The notes below the pieces were generated by a model. That model was given only the letters and a program-made list of their open reading frames with translations. It was not told the DNA's origin and searched no databases. A program made the position numbers and the translations under genes. From CAVPUA01 sp963828015 (GTDB lineage Bacteria > Actinomycetota > Actinomycetes > Mycobacteriales > Jatrophihabitantaceae), in assembly GCA_963828015.1 (NCBI GenBank), contig CAWHCD010000004.1:186001-250000 (forward strand): 64,000 nucleotides of DNA, written 5' to 3'. Shown one piece after another: positions 33,251 to 43,898 of this stretch (position 1 is its first letter; every line of letters starts with the position of its first letter).

Positions 33251-33979
33251 GTGTCGTCAGCTTCCGTTCAAGACACCCAGATCGCTGCGTCGCGGACGGA
33301 GGCGATCGTCGCACTCGACCGGGGCCTGCTCTCGTGCCAGTCCAGTCGCGATGTCTACGCGGCCTTGACCACGTTCGCGATCGCAGCCGTTCCGGGGGCC
33401 GAGCAGGCCGGCATCACGACGTTGGTCAACGGTCGGTACCGCACTCATGCCCCCACTGCGCCGGTCGTCGGTGACATCGACGCGCTGCAGTACACCCTCG
33501 CCGACGGGCCCAGCATCGAAGCGCTGGCCAGCGGGCAGGTGATCCGATCATCGGACTTCGGCGAGGACGGGCGCTTCCCCGTGTTCGGCCGGCGCGCGGC
33601 CGCCGAGACGAGGGTGCGCAGCGTGGTGTCGGTGCGGCTGCCCCACCAGGAACACATCGAGGAATGCCTCAACGTCTACTCCTCGACAGTGGGCGCCTTC
33701 GACGAGCTGGCCGAACGCTACGTCTGGGCGCTGGCCGGGCAGGGCGCACTGGCCGTCGTCGCGGTGCGTGCTCGCGAGCAGGTGGCCCAACTGGAGTCGG
33801 CCCTGGCGAACAGTCGCGATATCGGCGTCGCGATGGGCGTGCTGATGCGGGCCAATGCGATCACGCGGGAGGAGGCCTTCGAGCTGCTACGCGAGGCCAG
33901 TCAGCAGTCGCACCGCAAGCTGGCCGAGATCGCCCGCACCGTGGCCGAGACCGGCACCCTGGACGGGCCACCGAGTTAG
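33251..33979 (+). CDS. GAF-ANTAR RNA-binding regulator
   Basis: 242 residues, GTG start. A GAF domain covers about residues 25-165. An ANTAR domain covers residues 180-235, with ANSRDIGVAMGVLMRANAIT and EEAFELLREASQQSHRKLAE. ANTAR domains bind paired hairpins in nascent RNA and prevent termination; the GAF part senses a small ligand or redox state. Found often in actinobacteria without a known target. It converges with the ECF sigma gene, overlapping its stop by 4 bases. Confidence 0.9.
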   Translation: MSSASVQDTQIAASRTEAIVALDRGLLSCQSSRDVYAALTTFAIAAVPGAEQAGITTLVNGRYRTHAPTAPVVGDIDALQYTLADGPSIEALASGQVIRSSDFGEDGRFPVFGRRAAAETRVRSVVSVRLPHQEHIEECLNVYSSTVGAFDELAERYVWALAGQGALAVVAVRAREQVAQLESALANSRDIGVAMGVLMRANAITREEAFELLREASQQSHRKLAEIARTVAETGTLDGPPS

Positions 33980-35214
33980 TCCAGAGACTCCAGCCGGGTG
34001 GCGAGGAAGCGCTGCTCGACCTCGTTGTCGGTGAGCAGCAATGCCTCGCGGTAGGCCTCGCGAGCCGGCTCGGTGCGGCCCAGTTGACGGAGGAAGTCGG
34101 CTCGCGTCGCCGCCAGGTAGGGATAGGTCGCCAGGCGCGGATCGGCCGCGAGCGCGTCCAGCGCGGCCAATCCAGCCCCCGGGCCGCGGTCCAGTCCGAT
34201 CGCGACCGCTCGGTTCAACGCGATCACCGGCGACGGCCAGTCGCGTAGCAGCCGGTCGTACAGGCCGGCGATCTCCGCCCAGTCAGTTGCCTGGAAGCTC
34301 GGTGCCTGCGCGTGCACAGCGGCGATCGCGGCCTCGATCGTGTAGCGGCCGGTCGGGCGGTGACGTACGGCCCGATCCACCAAGGTCAGGCCCTCCTCGA
34401 TCATCGACGCGTCCCACTGCGTTCGGTCCTGATTGGCGAGCAGGATGAGGTTGCCGGCGGCGTCTATCCGAGTGTCACGCCGAGCGTCGGTCAGCAGGAT
34501 CAGCGCGAGCAATCCGCAGACCTCGCCGTTGTCGGGCAGGAGTTGGCGCAGCATCCGGGCGAGGTCGGTGGCCGCCCCAACCAGGTCGCGGCGGACGAGT
34601 GCCTCGCCGATCGGGGCCGTGTGGCCGGTGGTGAACAGCAGGTGGACGACGGCGAGGATGGCGTCGATACGCTCCGGAAGCTCGGCGGGATCCGGCACGC
34701 GGTAGGGAATCCGCGCTGCGGAGATCTTCTTCTTGGCGCGGGTGATTCTCGCGGCCATGGTCGACTCACTCACCAGAAACGCCCGGGCCACCTCGGCCGT
34801 GCTGAGCCCGCACAGCAGCCGCAACGTCAGGGCAACCTGGGCCGGCTGGGCCAGGGCCGGGTGACAGCACGTACAGATCAGCCGCAGGCGATCGTCAGGA
34901 ATCGCCGGCGGAAACTGCGTCGGCGCGAGTGCACCATCGGGCTCGAGGTCGTCCATCACCAGCGGGAGCAGGCGAGTCAAGGTCGAGTCGCGACGCAGCA
35001 CGTCCAGTGCGCGCCGCCGGGCGACGGTCGTCAGCCAGCCCCCCGGACGCGACGGCACGCCATCCGCGGCCCAACTGGTCAGCGCCTGCGCGTACGCGTC
35101 CTGCACACACTCCTGCGCCAGATCGATGTCACGCGTGACGCGCACCGTCGCGGCGAGCACGAAGGCCCACTCGCGCCGGTGCGCGTCGGCAAGCGCGTCA
35201 GCGACGTCGACCAT
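33976..35214 (-). CDS. ECF sigma factor, ECF42-like with TPR-type C-terminal domain
   Basis: 412 residues. Sigma-2 region: VTRDIDLAQECVQDAYAQAL; sigma-4 region: LCGLSTAEVARAFLVSESTMAARITRAKKKI. A long helical TPR-like extension covers residues 190-412. This long form lacks an anti-sigma gene and is co-encoded with a DGPF (YCII-type) protein, as known for group ECF42, in which the C-terminal domain is needed for activity. The DGPF gene ends three bases upstream of the ATG. Confidence 0.92.
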   Translation of the reverse strand: MVDVADALADAHRREWAFVLAATVRVTRDIDLAQECVQDAYAQALTSWAADGVPSRPGGWLTTVARRRALDVLRRDSTLTRLLPLVMDDLEPDGALAPTQFPPAIPDDRLRLICTCCHPALAQPAQVALTLRLLCGLSTAEVARAFLVSESTMAARITRAKKKISAARIPYRVPDPAELPERIDAILAVVHLLFTTGHTAPIGEALVRRDLVGAATDLARMLRQLLPDNGEVCGLLALILLTDARRDTRIDAAGNLILLANQDRTQWDASMIEEGLTLVDRAVRHRPTGRYTIEAAIAAVHAQAPSFQATDWAEIAGLYDRLLRDWPSPVIALNRAVAIGLDRGPGAGLAALDALAADPRLATYPYLAATRADFLRQLGRTEPAREAYREALLLTDNEVEQRFLATRLESLD

Positions 35215-35217
35215 GAC

Positions 35218-35565
35218 TCAGTCGAACGTCATGATCGGCCGGATCTCGATGCCGCCGAACGGCGTCGGGACGTGCTTGGCCAGGTCGATCGCCTCGTCCA
35301 GGTCCTTCGCCTCGACCAGGTAGTAGCCGCCGATCGCTTCCTTGCTCTCGGCGAAGGGGCCGTCGGTGACGGTGAAGCTGTCGCTACCGAACCCGCTCAA
35401 CGTGGTCGCGGTGGACGTCGGCTGTAGCGCATGACCACCGAGGTTGCGATCACCGGCGTAGGCCTGAAAGGCCTCGTGGCCGGCCATCACGGCATTGAAG
35501 GTGGCCTGGTCGGCGTTGGCGTAGCCGGTTTCGTCCTCAACGAGCATCAACAAATACTTCGACAT
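35218..35565 (-). CDS. DGPF/YCII-domain protein, ECF42 partner
   Basis: 115 residues from ATG 35565 with GGGAGA seven bases upstream (an in-frame ATG at 35580 exists). Opens MSKYLLMLVEDETG and holds the family motif VTDGPFAESKEAIGGYYLVE. DGPF proteins are small alpha/beta barrels encoded beside ECF42 sigma factors; they are usually the sigma factor's target rather than an anti-sigma. Biochemical role unknown. Confidence 0.9.
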   Translation of the reverse strand: MSKYLLMLVEDETGYANADQATFNAVMAGHEAFQAYAGDRNLGGHALQPTSTATTLSGFGSDSFTVTDGPFAESKEAIGGYYLVEAKDLDEAIDLAKHVPTPFGGIEIRPIMTFD

Positions 35566-35685
35566 GCTGGTGTCTCCCATTCGGCGTGTTTCGATCGGCC
35601 CGGTCGGGCCGTTCATCAATACGACGAACGGACCCGGAGCGCATCGACACCGAGCCTGACACAAACTGTGCGGAACCGGGACCGC

Positions 35686-36987
35686 CTAGTTGAGCAGGTC
35701 CTTGCCCCAGTAGTCGCCCACCTCGCGGATGCCCGGCGGGACGGCGAAGACGCCACTGCCCACGTGCTTGATGTACTCGTTGAGGGCATCGTGCTGGCCC
35801 AGCCGCATCTGGATCGGAACGAACTGGACGCGCGGATCCTTCTGATAGGCCAGGAAGAACAGGCCGGTGTCGAGCTGACCGGTCGCCTGGTCGGTGCCGT
35901 CGGTGAAGGAATAGCCCCGCCGCAGGATCTTCTGGCCGCCGTTGGAGGCGGGCGCGGCCAGACGGATGTGGGCGTCCTCGGGAATCACCGGTTTGCCCTT
36001 CGCCGTCGCCTCGAGGTTGACGGTGTCGAACTCCTTCGTTCCGGTCAGGGGCGCGCCACTGTCCTTGCGCCGGCCGAAGACGTTCTCTTGATCGGCGAGG
36101 TAGTCGATGTCCCACGTCTCGATCAGCATCCGAATGCGGCGCGCGACGAGGTAGCTGCCATTGGTCATCCATGGCTGATCGGTCTCGCCCCCCACCCAGA
36201 CGAAGGCGTTCATCTCGGCGCCGTCCTCGGCCTTGATGTTGTTGGTGCCGTCCTTGAACCCCATCAGGTTGCGCGGCGTGGCCTGCGTCGTCGAGGTCGA
36301 GGACGTGCGCCCGAAGCCGAGCTGCGACCAGCGCATCACGGCCGTCCCCCGGGCGATCCGGGCGAAGTTGCGGATGACGTGGAAGGCCACCTGCGGGTCG
36401 TCGGAGCAGGCCTGCACACACAGGTCGCCGCCGGTCTGCGCGGCCACGAGCGCATCACCGGGAAACACCGGCAGATCGGCCAGCGCGGCCGGGCGCTTGG
36501 CCGCCAACCCGAGGCGATTGTCGAAGAAACCCGGCCCGAAACCGACCGTAATCGTGAGGTGGCCGGGGCCGAGCCCGAGCGCCTCGCCGGTGTCGACCGG
36601 AGGTGACTGGGGTGCGGTCTCGACCGGACCGATCGGCTCGCCCTCGGTCATCAACGAGGCCGCCGCCGCCCATGAGGCGAGCATGCCGATGACCGCGCTC
36701 TTGGAGGTGGTCCGCAGATCGAACGCGGCGAAGGCCAGCCGATCCTGCGCGGGAGTGGCGATGCCGGCCTGATGGGTGCCGTAGAACGGCACGATGTCGG
36801 ACTCGCTGGCCCCGGCCGAGGAGGACTCGGTGCCGCGGGCCAGGGCGTAGCCGCCGATGCCGCCGATGGCGACCGCTCCAGCCCCGCCCAGGGCGACGCC
36901 GAGGAAACTGCGCCGGCTCGGCGCAGTCACCTCGGTCGTTGCCCCAGTCGAACCTCCGGGAGGCGGGGGCGGTAGCTCAGAACTCAA
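35686..36987 (-). CDS. efeB: Dyp-type heme peroxidase EfeB, Tat-exported
   Basis: 433 residues. Twin-arginine signal SRRSFLGVALGGAGAVAIGG at residues 24-43. Dyp motifs: GFKDGTNN (GxxDG distal Asp loop) near residue 235 and the heme-ligand His in EDAHIRLAAP. Last gene of the efeUOB operon, one base after efeO. EfeB acts on ferrous iron or heme outside the membrane and feeds EfeU. Confidence 0.95.
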   Translation of the reverse strand: MSSELPPPPPGGSTGATTEVTAPSRRSFLGVALGGAGAVAIGGIGGYALARGTESSSAGASESDIVPFYGTHQAGIATPAQDRLAFAAFDLRTTSKSAVIGMLASWAAAASLMTEGEPIGPVETAPQSPPVDTGEALGLGPGHLTITVGFGPGFFDNRLGLAAKRPAALADLPVFPGDALVAAQTGGDLCVQACSDDPQVAFHVIRNFARIARGTAVMRWSQLGFGRTSSTSTTQATPRNLMGFKDGTNNIKAEDGAEMNAFVWVGGETDQPWMTNGSYLVARRIRMLIETWDIDYLADQENVFGRRKDSGAPLTGTKEFDTVNLEATAKGKPVIPEDAHIRLAAPASNGGQKILRRGYSFTDGTDQATGQLDTGLFFLAYQKDPRVQFVPIQMRLGQHDALNEYIKHVGSGVFAVPPGIREVGDYWGKDLLN

Positions 36988-36988
36988 C

Positions 36989-38176
36989 TCAACCCCCGAC
37001 GACCTTGCCCGCCACCTGCGAGAGCGGCTCGCTGACGGCCTGCACGGCCTGCGAGAGCGCAGTGCGGTCGGCGTCGGTCAGCGTGCCGTAGAGCACGTAG
37101 CCCGAGGCATCGGTGGTGCTGCGATAGGTGTCGAGCAACTTGTCCAGCGCGGCGAAGTTGGTCGCCACCTCGGTCGCCAGCGCCGAGTCGATGATCGTCA
37201 GGCCGGGCTGCAGGTTGGCAAAGGCCTGCTCGGAACCCTCAACGTTCGCCGCGAAGTCCAGCATGTCGATGTGAGAGTAACGCTCCTCCTCACCGGTGAT
37301 CTTGGTCTTGGCCACCTCGTCGAGCAGGTCGACCGCGCCGTTGGCCAGTTCGGCCGGCTGGTACTTCAGGCCGTTCGTCAACGTCTGCAGCTTCTGCACG
37401 TTGGCGACGAGCTGGTCGCCGTAGGTCGGGAGTCCGGTCAGGCTGTTGTCCTCGAACAGGCCCTTCTCGATGCGGTGGAAGCCCTGCCACTCGTTGGCCG
37501 GGACGTCGTCGGCGCGGGCGTCGATATCGCTGTCGAGGTTGTCATCGCCACTGGTGAAGGACTCGGCGACCGGCTCGATCCGCTCGTAGTAGGCGCGGGA
37601 CTTCTTGTAGGCATTCTGGGCCGCGGTCAGGTCCGTGCCCTTGAGCGCGGTGTCCAACGCCTGTGACGCGACCAGGAGCTGCGCCACCTGCGTGCTGACG
37701 TACTGGCCGTACTGGGTGGCGCCCTGAGCCAGCAAGGCACCGGAGTCGGTGCTGGCGCTCGAGGTGGCCGTACCGGTCACCTTGATGGTGTTCTTCTCGG
37801 TCTTGGCACCCGGGCAGTACACCGTGTATTCGCCGGGCTCCAGGGACAGGGCGAAGCTGCCCGACAGCCCCGGCGGCAGGTTCTCCTTCTCCCCGACGAT
37901 GCGCTCACCCGAGAGCAGCTCGACCTCGCTGACTGCGGTCGCGTTCTTGTTCGTCGCTTTGAAGGTCAGCGGGCCGGCCGCATAGGTGGTCGGCGTGGGC
38001 GCGCAGCCGTCGGCGGTGATGGTGATCGCCACCGTCCCCGGATCACTGCTCGCGCTGGAGCCGGAGCTGCCGGAGCTCGCTGACTTGCTGCCGCTGCTGC
38101 CACACGCGCTCAGGGCAAGGGCGGCGCCGATCGTGAGCGCCGTGACGGCGATGGCCTGGGTGGATTTGGTTCTCAT
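36989..38176 (-). CDS. efeO: Iron uptake lipoprotein EfeO (cupredoxin + M75)
   Basis: 395 residues. Lipobox ALSACGSSG near residue 25. Cupredoxin-like domain (about residues 45-130) with EPGEYTVYCPG. M75 peptidase-like domain with the metal motif GFHRIEKGLF (HxxE) near residue 230. Delivers iron to the EfeU permease. An iron box overlaps the space between efeU and efeO, giving efeO its own control besides readthrough. Confidence 0.94.
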   Translation of the reverse strand: MRTKSTQAIAVTALTIGAALALSACGSSGSKSASSGSSGSSASSDPGTVAITITADGCAPTPTTYAAGPLTFKATNKNATAVSEVELLSGERIVGEKENLPPGLSGSFALSLEPGEYTVYCPGAKTEKNTIKVTGTATSSASTDSGALLAQGATQYGQYVSTQVAQLLVASQALDTALKGTDLTAAQNAYKKSRAYYERIEPVAESFTSGDDNLDSDIDARADDVPANEWQGFHRIEKGLFEDNSLTGLPTYGDQLVANVQKLQTLTNGLKYQPAELANGAVDLLDEVAKTKITGEEERYSHIDMLDFAANVEGSEQAFANLQPGLTIIDSALATEVATNFAALDKLLDTYRSTTDASGYVLYGTLTDADRTALSQAVQAVSEPLSQVAGKVVGG

Positions 38177-38209
38177 GGACGTAGTCGTCTCCTGGTCGGG
38201 CTCCTGGGA

Positions 38210-38228
38210 TTAGGAGAGCCTAACCTAA
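38210..38228 (-). promoter_or_regulatory. Iron box (DtxR/IdeR type) upstream of efeO
   Basis: TTAGGAGAGCCTAACCTAA matches the DtxR/IdeR consensus TTAGGTTAGSCTAACCTAA at all but two positions. It covers the efeU stop codon and lies about 35 bases ahead of the efeO ATG. Iron repletion would repress efeOB here. Confidence 0.8.
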
Positions 38229-39808
38229 CTTCCGACGAGACTGCCCTGCGGGTTTACAACGGTTCGGTCTCGAGGGCTGCGGCGCCGATCGCTCCAGCTG
38301 AGCCAGCCGGCCCCGGCGAGCAGCACGGCGGCCAGGACGCCCAGGGCGATAGCCAGCCCACGCAGCAGCTGCTGGCGGTCGGTCACATCCTCGTCGTGGC
38401 TGGCGGCTCGGACCGCCGAGGCCACGGCCGCGGCCGGCAACCGGTCGGTGCTCGTGTGAGGGGTCCCGATGACCGTGGCACCGATCGTGAACGCGGCAAC
38501 CGTGCTGGTCTGCTGCACCGACGCCAGATCGATCACCCGCGCGGTCGAACCGTCCAACCAGGCCGTGACCGTGGTCTTGGCCGGGTAGCTGACCGCAACC
38601 GTGCCGGCACCGGCCCGCACCCCGAGCGGCACCCGGCCACCGTTGAGGGCAGCCACCTCGTCCATCGACAGCGTCGTGCTCGGCTGGGCCGATCCGGTGG
38701 TCGTGCTGGCAAAGATCTCGCTACTGGTGCCGGCGTGCGTGCCGCTGCCGGTACGGGTCAGCGTCAGGTCGCTGCTCGAACCGCCGAGATTGGTCCGGAT
38801 GACGACCGAGTCACCGTCCTGCGACACCACCTGGGCGCTGACGCCGGCCGCGGACGTGACCGGGTGCTGGGCGGGCGCGTCAGGTGCGACCAGGGCGAGG
38901 ACGACGGCGCCCGCGGCCGCCAGTCCGCCGACGAGCAACGCGCCGCGGCGCAGGACGGCGGGGCTCACCGCCCTGCCGGGCGGCCAGGCCACGTAGAGGC
39001 CGACCGGAATGATGTAGGCCAGCCAGACGATGACCTCGATCAGGACCGGACGGGGCTGCACGCCGAGCATGCCGGTCAACAGCGAAGCCTCGACCGAGCC
39101 GGGGCGGACCAGCCAGGTCAGGTCGATCGTGGACTGCTGGCCGAACTGCAACCAGCCCGCTTCGTGGGCGGTGTGGGCCGCGGTGACCATCAGACCGCCG
39201 GCCACCAGGACCAGGATGACTCCGGTGGCCCGGAAGAACTTCGAGAGGTTGAGGGTCACCCCACCGCGGTAGATGCCGTACCCGAGGGCGACCGCGACCA
39301 GGATGCCCAGCAGCGCGCCCCAGCCCGCGGCGCTGCTGTTGCTCGACTCGTTGAAGGCGGCCAGCAGGAAGACGACGGTCTCGAATCCCTCGCGCAAGAC
39401 GGCCAGGAAGGCCATCGCGACGAGCGCCAGACCGGAGCCGGAAGCCAGCGCTGCGCCGGCGGCCCCTTCAAGCTGACCCTTGAGGTTGCGCGAGTTCCGG
39501 CGCATCCAGATGACCATGTAGGTGACCATGCAGACGGCGACCAGGCCGACGACGGTCTCCAGGCCTTCCTGCTGCCGTTGCGGCAGATCACGCGAGACGA
39601 TCTCCAGGGTCACGCCGACCGCGATGCACAGGGCGACCGCCGCGGCGACGCCCACCCAGACCCAGCGCAGCAGTCGGGCCTGTCCACGCTGGCGCAGGAA
39701 CGCCGCCACGATGCCCACGATCAGCGCCGCCTCGAGCCCCTCGCGGAGGCCGATGACGAACGTGGGCAACAACGGATCCCCCAAGAAGTGGGCCGGCACC
39801 TCGGTCAA
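38225..39808 (-). CDS. efeU: Iron permease EfeU (FTR1 family) with C-terminal extension
   Basis: 527 residues. Seven-helix FTR1 core in residues 1-290 with both iron motifs, IGLREGLEAALIVGIV and AVLREGFETVVFLLAAF (RExxE). A C-terminal extracytoplasmic domain (about residues 310-480) and a last helix are added, ending in an Arg-rich tail. Oxidation-coupled ferrous iron uptake with EfeO and EfeB. The start lies six bases from a strong iron box. Confidence 0.93.
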   Translation of the reverse strand: MTEVPAHFLGDPLLPTFVIGLREGLEAALIVGIVAAFLRQRGQARLLRWVWVGVAAAVALCIAVGVTLEIVSRDLPQRQQEGLETVVGLVAVCMVTYMVIWMRRNSRNLKGQLEGAAGAALASGSGLALVAMAFLAVLREGFETVVFLLAAFNESSNSSAAGWGALLGILVAVALGYGIYRGGVTLNLSKFFRATGVILVLVAGGLMVTAAHTAHEAGWLQFGQQSTIDLTWLVRPGSVEASLLTGMLGVQPRPVLIEVIVWLAYIIPVGLYVAWPPGRAVSPAVLRRGALLVGGLAAAGAVVLALVAPDAPAQHPVTSAAGVSAQVVSQDGDSVVIRTNLGGSSSDLTLTRTGSGTHAGTSSEIFASTTTGSAQPSTTLSMDEVAALNGGRVPLGVRAGAGTVAVSYPAKTTVTAWLDGSTARVIDLASVQQTSTVAAFTIGATVIGTPHTSTDRLPAAAVASAVRAASHDEDVTDRQQLLRGLAIALGVLAAVLLAGAGWLSWSDRRRSPRDRTVVNPQGSLVGS

Positions 39809-39814
39809 GGCACC

Positions 39815-39831
39815 TTAGGTAAGGCATACCT
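39815..39831 (-). promoter_or_regulatory. Iron box (DtxR/IdeR type) at the efeU start
   Basis: TTAGGTAAGGCATACCT on the plus strand matches the core of the DtxR/IdeR box. It is almost adjacent to the efeU ATG and 66 bases from the divergent small membrane gene. Bound repressor would cover the efeU promoter or start. Confidence 0.8.
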
Positions 39832-39896
39832 GCACACCATAACGGGCCGAACTCCGGGCGCCAAGAGTCGCCGGAGCACAGTGACACAATGGTGAT

Positions 39897-40163
39897 GTGT
39901 CGAGGCGGCTGCGGATCGTGCTCCTGGTGCTCGTGGTGGCCGACGTCATCGCGTTCGCCCTGACGATCCACGCCCAGCTCACCTACTCACCCGGCCCCAA
40001 TGGGCCCAGCGACACCACGCTGGGCCAGCTGATGGGCTGGATCCTGTCCTTCGGGCTGCTCGCCGCGATCGGCGTCATCCTGTTCCTGGTGCGCTACGAA
40101 CGCCGGATGCAGGGGACCTCGGCGCCGAGCCGCAGCCACAACGTGCCCCGCTCGCAGCGCTGA
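39897..40163 (+). CDS. Small two-helix membrane protein, hypothetical
   Basis: 88 residues, GTG start. Two membrane helices (IVLLVLVVADVIAFALTIHA, and LMGWILSFGLLAAIGVILFLV), with a basic tail ending VPRSQR. Divergent from efeU; the shared intergenic space with the iron box could couple it to iron, but no family is recognised. Confidence 0.7.
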   Translation: MSRRLRIVLLVLVVADVIAFALTIHAQLTYSPGPNGPSDTTLGQLMGWILSFGLLAAIGVILFLVRYERRMQGTSAPSRSHNVPRSQR

Positions 40164-40171
40164 GCGGCCGG

Positions 40172-40513
40172 TCAGTCGCCGGCCCGCATCCGCCAGGCGT
40201 CGGTGACCAGTTCGAGCAGCCGGGCCGGCGGTAGCGGGTCGAGCCGGACCATCACCAGCGGCCAGTCGTCATAGGCCGGCGTGGTGAAGAACAGCTCGGG
40301 CTCGCCCAGCAGCAACGCCTGCTTCTCAGCCTCGTCGCCGACGTAGATCACCGCGATATCGGCGCGGATGACCCGCCCCCGCCCGGGCCGCCGCTCCGGG
40401 TAGGACCAGATGAAGCCCTTGCCGCCGACCCGGAAGTCGAAGCCTTCGCTGTCGATCTCGACCACATCCGCGAGCCCCAGTGCGATTCGTCGCACGTCCT
40501 CGGCATCAGCCAT
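40172..40513 (-). CDS. MmcQ/YjbR-family protein
   Basis: 113 residues from ATG 40513 (a TTG at 40534 is also open). YjbR fold pattern: ADAEDVRRIALGLADVVE, GFIWSYPER, and DDWPLVMVRLDPLPPARLLELVTDAWRMRA at the end. Small DNA-binding-like protein of unknown role, common as a single gene. Confidence 0.85.
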   Translation of the reverse strand: MADAEDVRRIALGLADVVEIDSEGFDFRVGGKGFIWSYPERRPGRGRVIRADIAVIYVGDEAEKQALLLGEPELFFTTPAYDDWPLVMVRLDPLPPARLLELVTDAWRMRAGD

Positions 40514-40603
40514 CCCATCAGGCAACCGCGACAAATGAGCGCGGCGGGCTCGACACGCCGGGGCGAGCGCCCGCCCGGCTCATCGGTCGGCCGGATCCCG
40601 AGC

Positions 40604-41101
40604 TCAGTCGTGCTTCGGAAGCTGGCGGCGGGCGACCTCAAGCCATTCGAGCAGCGTCGGGGACTGGGCGAAGCCGCCTTCGGCGTCGGCGTCGAGCAGG
40701 AACAGTCCCCGGGTCGGTGTGGACGCGCCGATCTCGGCCAGCACCGGCTTGAGGAACACCTCCGGGGCCAGCGAGTGCCGCCAGTCCCCGCCGAGCATGA
40801 GCGGGATCGCCGTGACTCCGGCCAGGGAGCCGGCGCCGAACCGGTCGAGGAAGATCTTGAGCAGACCGGTGTAGGCCGCCTTGTAGGTGGGGCTGGCGAC
40901 GACGATCAGCTCGGCCGCCTTGACCTGATCGACGGCGGCGGCCACGTCCGGGTCGGCCCAGTCGAGCAGCCGGGCGCCGAAGTCGGCAAGGTCGAGCGTG
41001 AGATCGGCCGGGTGGCCGGTCAGGTGCTCCGCGACGGCTTCGGCCGCATCGCGGGTGCGCGACTTCGGCTTGGGATTTCCGACGATTACCACCGTGCTCA
41101 T
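40604..41101 (-). CDS. NADPH-dependent FMN reductase (SsuE/MsuE type)
   Basis: 165 residues; flavodoxin-like fold with VVIVGNPKPKSRTRDAAEAV (phosphate loop) and VVASPTYKAAYTGLLKIFLDRF, the flavin-site motif of SsuE-type reductases. AAGGAG precedes the ATG. Last gene of the long sulfur-type operon, it would supply reduced FMN to the two SsuD-like and other flavin monooxygenases encoded upstream. Flavin-pair organisation (reductase plus monooxygenase) is known for sulfonate desulfurization. Confidence 0.9.
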   Translation of the reverse strand: MSTVVIVGNPKPKSRTRDAAEAVAEHLTGHPADLTLDLADFGARLLDWADPDVAAAVDQVKAAELIVVASPTYKAAYTGLLKIFLDRFGAGSLAGVTAIPLMLGGDWRHSLAPEVFLKPVLAEIGASTPTRGLFLLDADAEGGFAQSPTLLEWLEVARRQLPKHD

Positions 41102-41126
41102 TTCAGCTTCTCCTTGCGGTTGCCGA

Positions 41127-42216
41127 TCAACGGGCGGGGGCCCAGCCCAGGGCGGGAGCCACCGTGCTCGCCAGGTCGCTGAGCAAGGTCACATTCTCCT
41201 GCAGGCCAAAGGCCGGCGGCAGGAAGAGGACGAGTTCATCGGCCACCGACAGCCCGGGATCGGCCAGGACGGCGGCGATGACCTCGTCGGGATCACCGTG
41301 ATAGACCGGGCTCATCACGATCCCGCTGGGTAGTTGCGCCGACAGGGTCGGTTCCAGCGAACCCTTCGGTCGCGAGGCGGCCGGCCCGTGCGTTCGCCGC
41401 TCCAGGTCGTAGGCGGCGTAGGTGGCCCGTCGCTCGGCGGTCCGGCCGGGCAGCACGGACGCGGCCACGGCCACCGGCGGCGGCGGGCTGCCGTGCGCGG
41501 CCGTCCAGGCCTCGCGATACGCCGCCACCAACCGGGCCTGGTGCTCGGGAAAACCGACCCCGGCCGGCACGTCATGCAGGATCGTGCCGGTGATCAGGCG
41601 CAGTCCTTGCCGGGCCGCCTTGACGGCCGACGCGATGCTGCCCGAGCCGTACCAGATCCGTTCGCGCAGCCCGGGGCTGTGCGGGGTGACCCGCAGCTCG
41701 GTGCCGACCGGCGGGCCGCCGATGCCCTGCTGGCGGGTGACCGTGTGGATGGTCTCGCCGGAGACTCCGGCCAGGAACCGGGCCAGTCGTCGCTGGCCTT
41801 CGGTTCGCGCGTCGGTATCGACCGCGCCGAACACGTCGTCCCAGGTATCGGTGCCGCTGGAGAAGGCCAGTTGCAGTCGACCACCGGTCAGCAGGTCAGC
41901 CGTGCCGGCCGCCTCGGCCAGCAGGATCGGTTCTTGGTAGCGAGCCGGCAGGACCGCGCTGCCCAACGTGATGCGCGTGGTGTGCTGGCCGGCGGCGGCG
42001 AAGAACGGGATCGGTGAGGACAGGTAGTTGTCGAAATGACGCTGGTAGGCCCACCCGGACTGGTAGCCCAGCGCCTCGGCGGCCTGGAACAGCTCCACGC
42101 CTTCGCGCAGCCCTCGCGCCGCCTCCCCGGTCGGGAAGGACACGCGCGTGTTGAAGCCCAGCCGCTGCTTCGCGCGTGGGGACTGGCTCTCGACCCGGGC
42201 GTCGACGGTCAGGACC

Positions 42217-42224
<8 letters not shown>
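41127..42224 (-). CDS. Luciferase-like (LLM) flavin oxidoreductase
   Basis: 365 residues of the TIM-barrel LLM fold: LFQAAEALGYQSGWAYQRHF, TRITLGSAVLPARYQEP and DLLTGGRLQLAFSSG. The gene overlaps the ABC ATPase end by 8 bases and precedes the FMN reductase, so it is part of the same unit. Substrate unknown; an FMNH2 or F420 enzyme is possible, FMNH2 favoured by the reductase next door. Confidence 0.87.
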
Positions 42225-43894
<1,670 letters not shown>

Positions 43895-43898
<4 letters not shown>

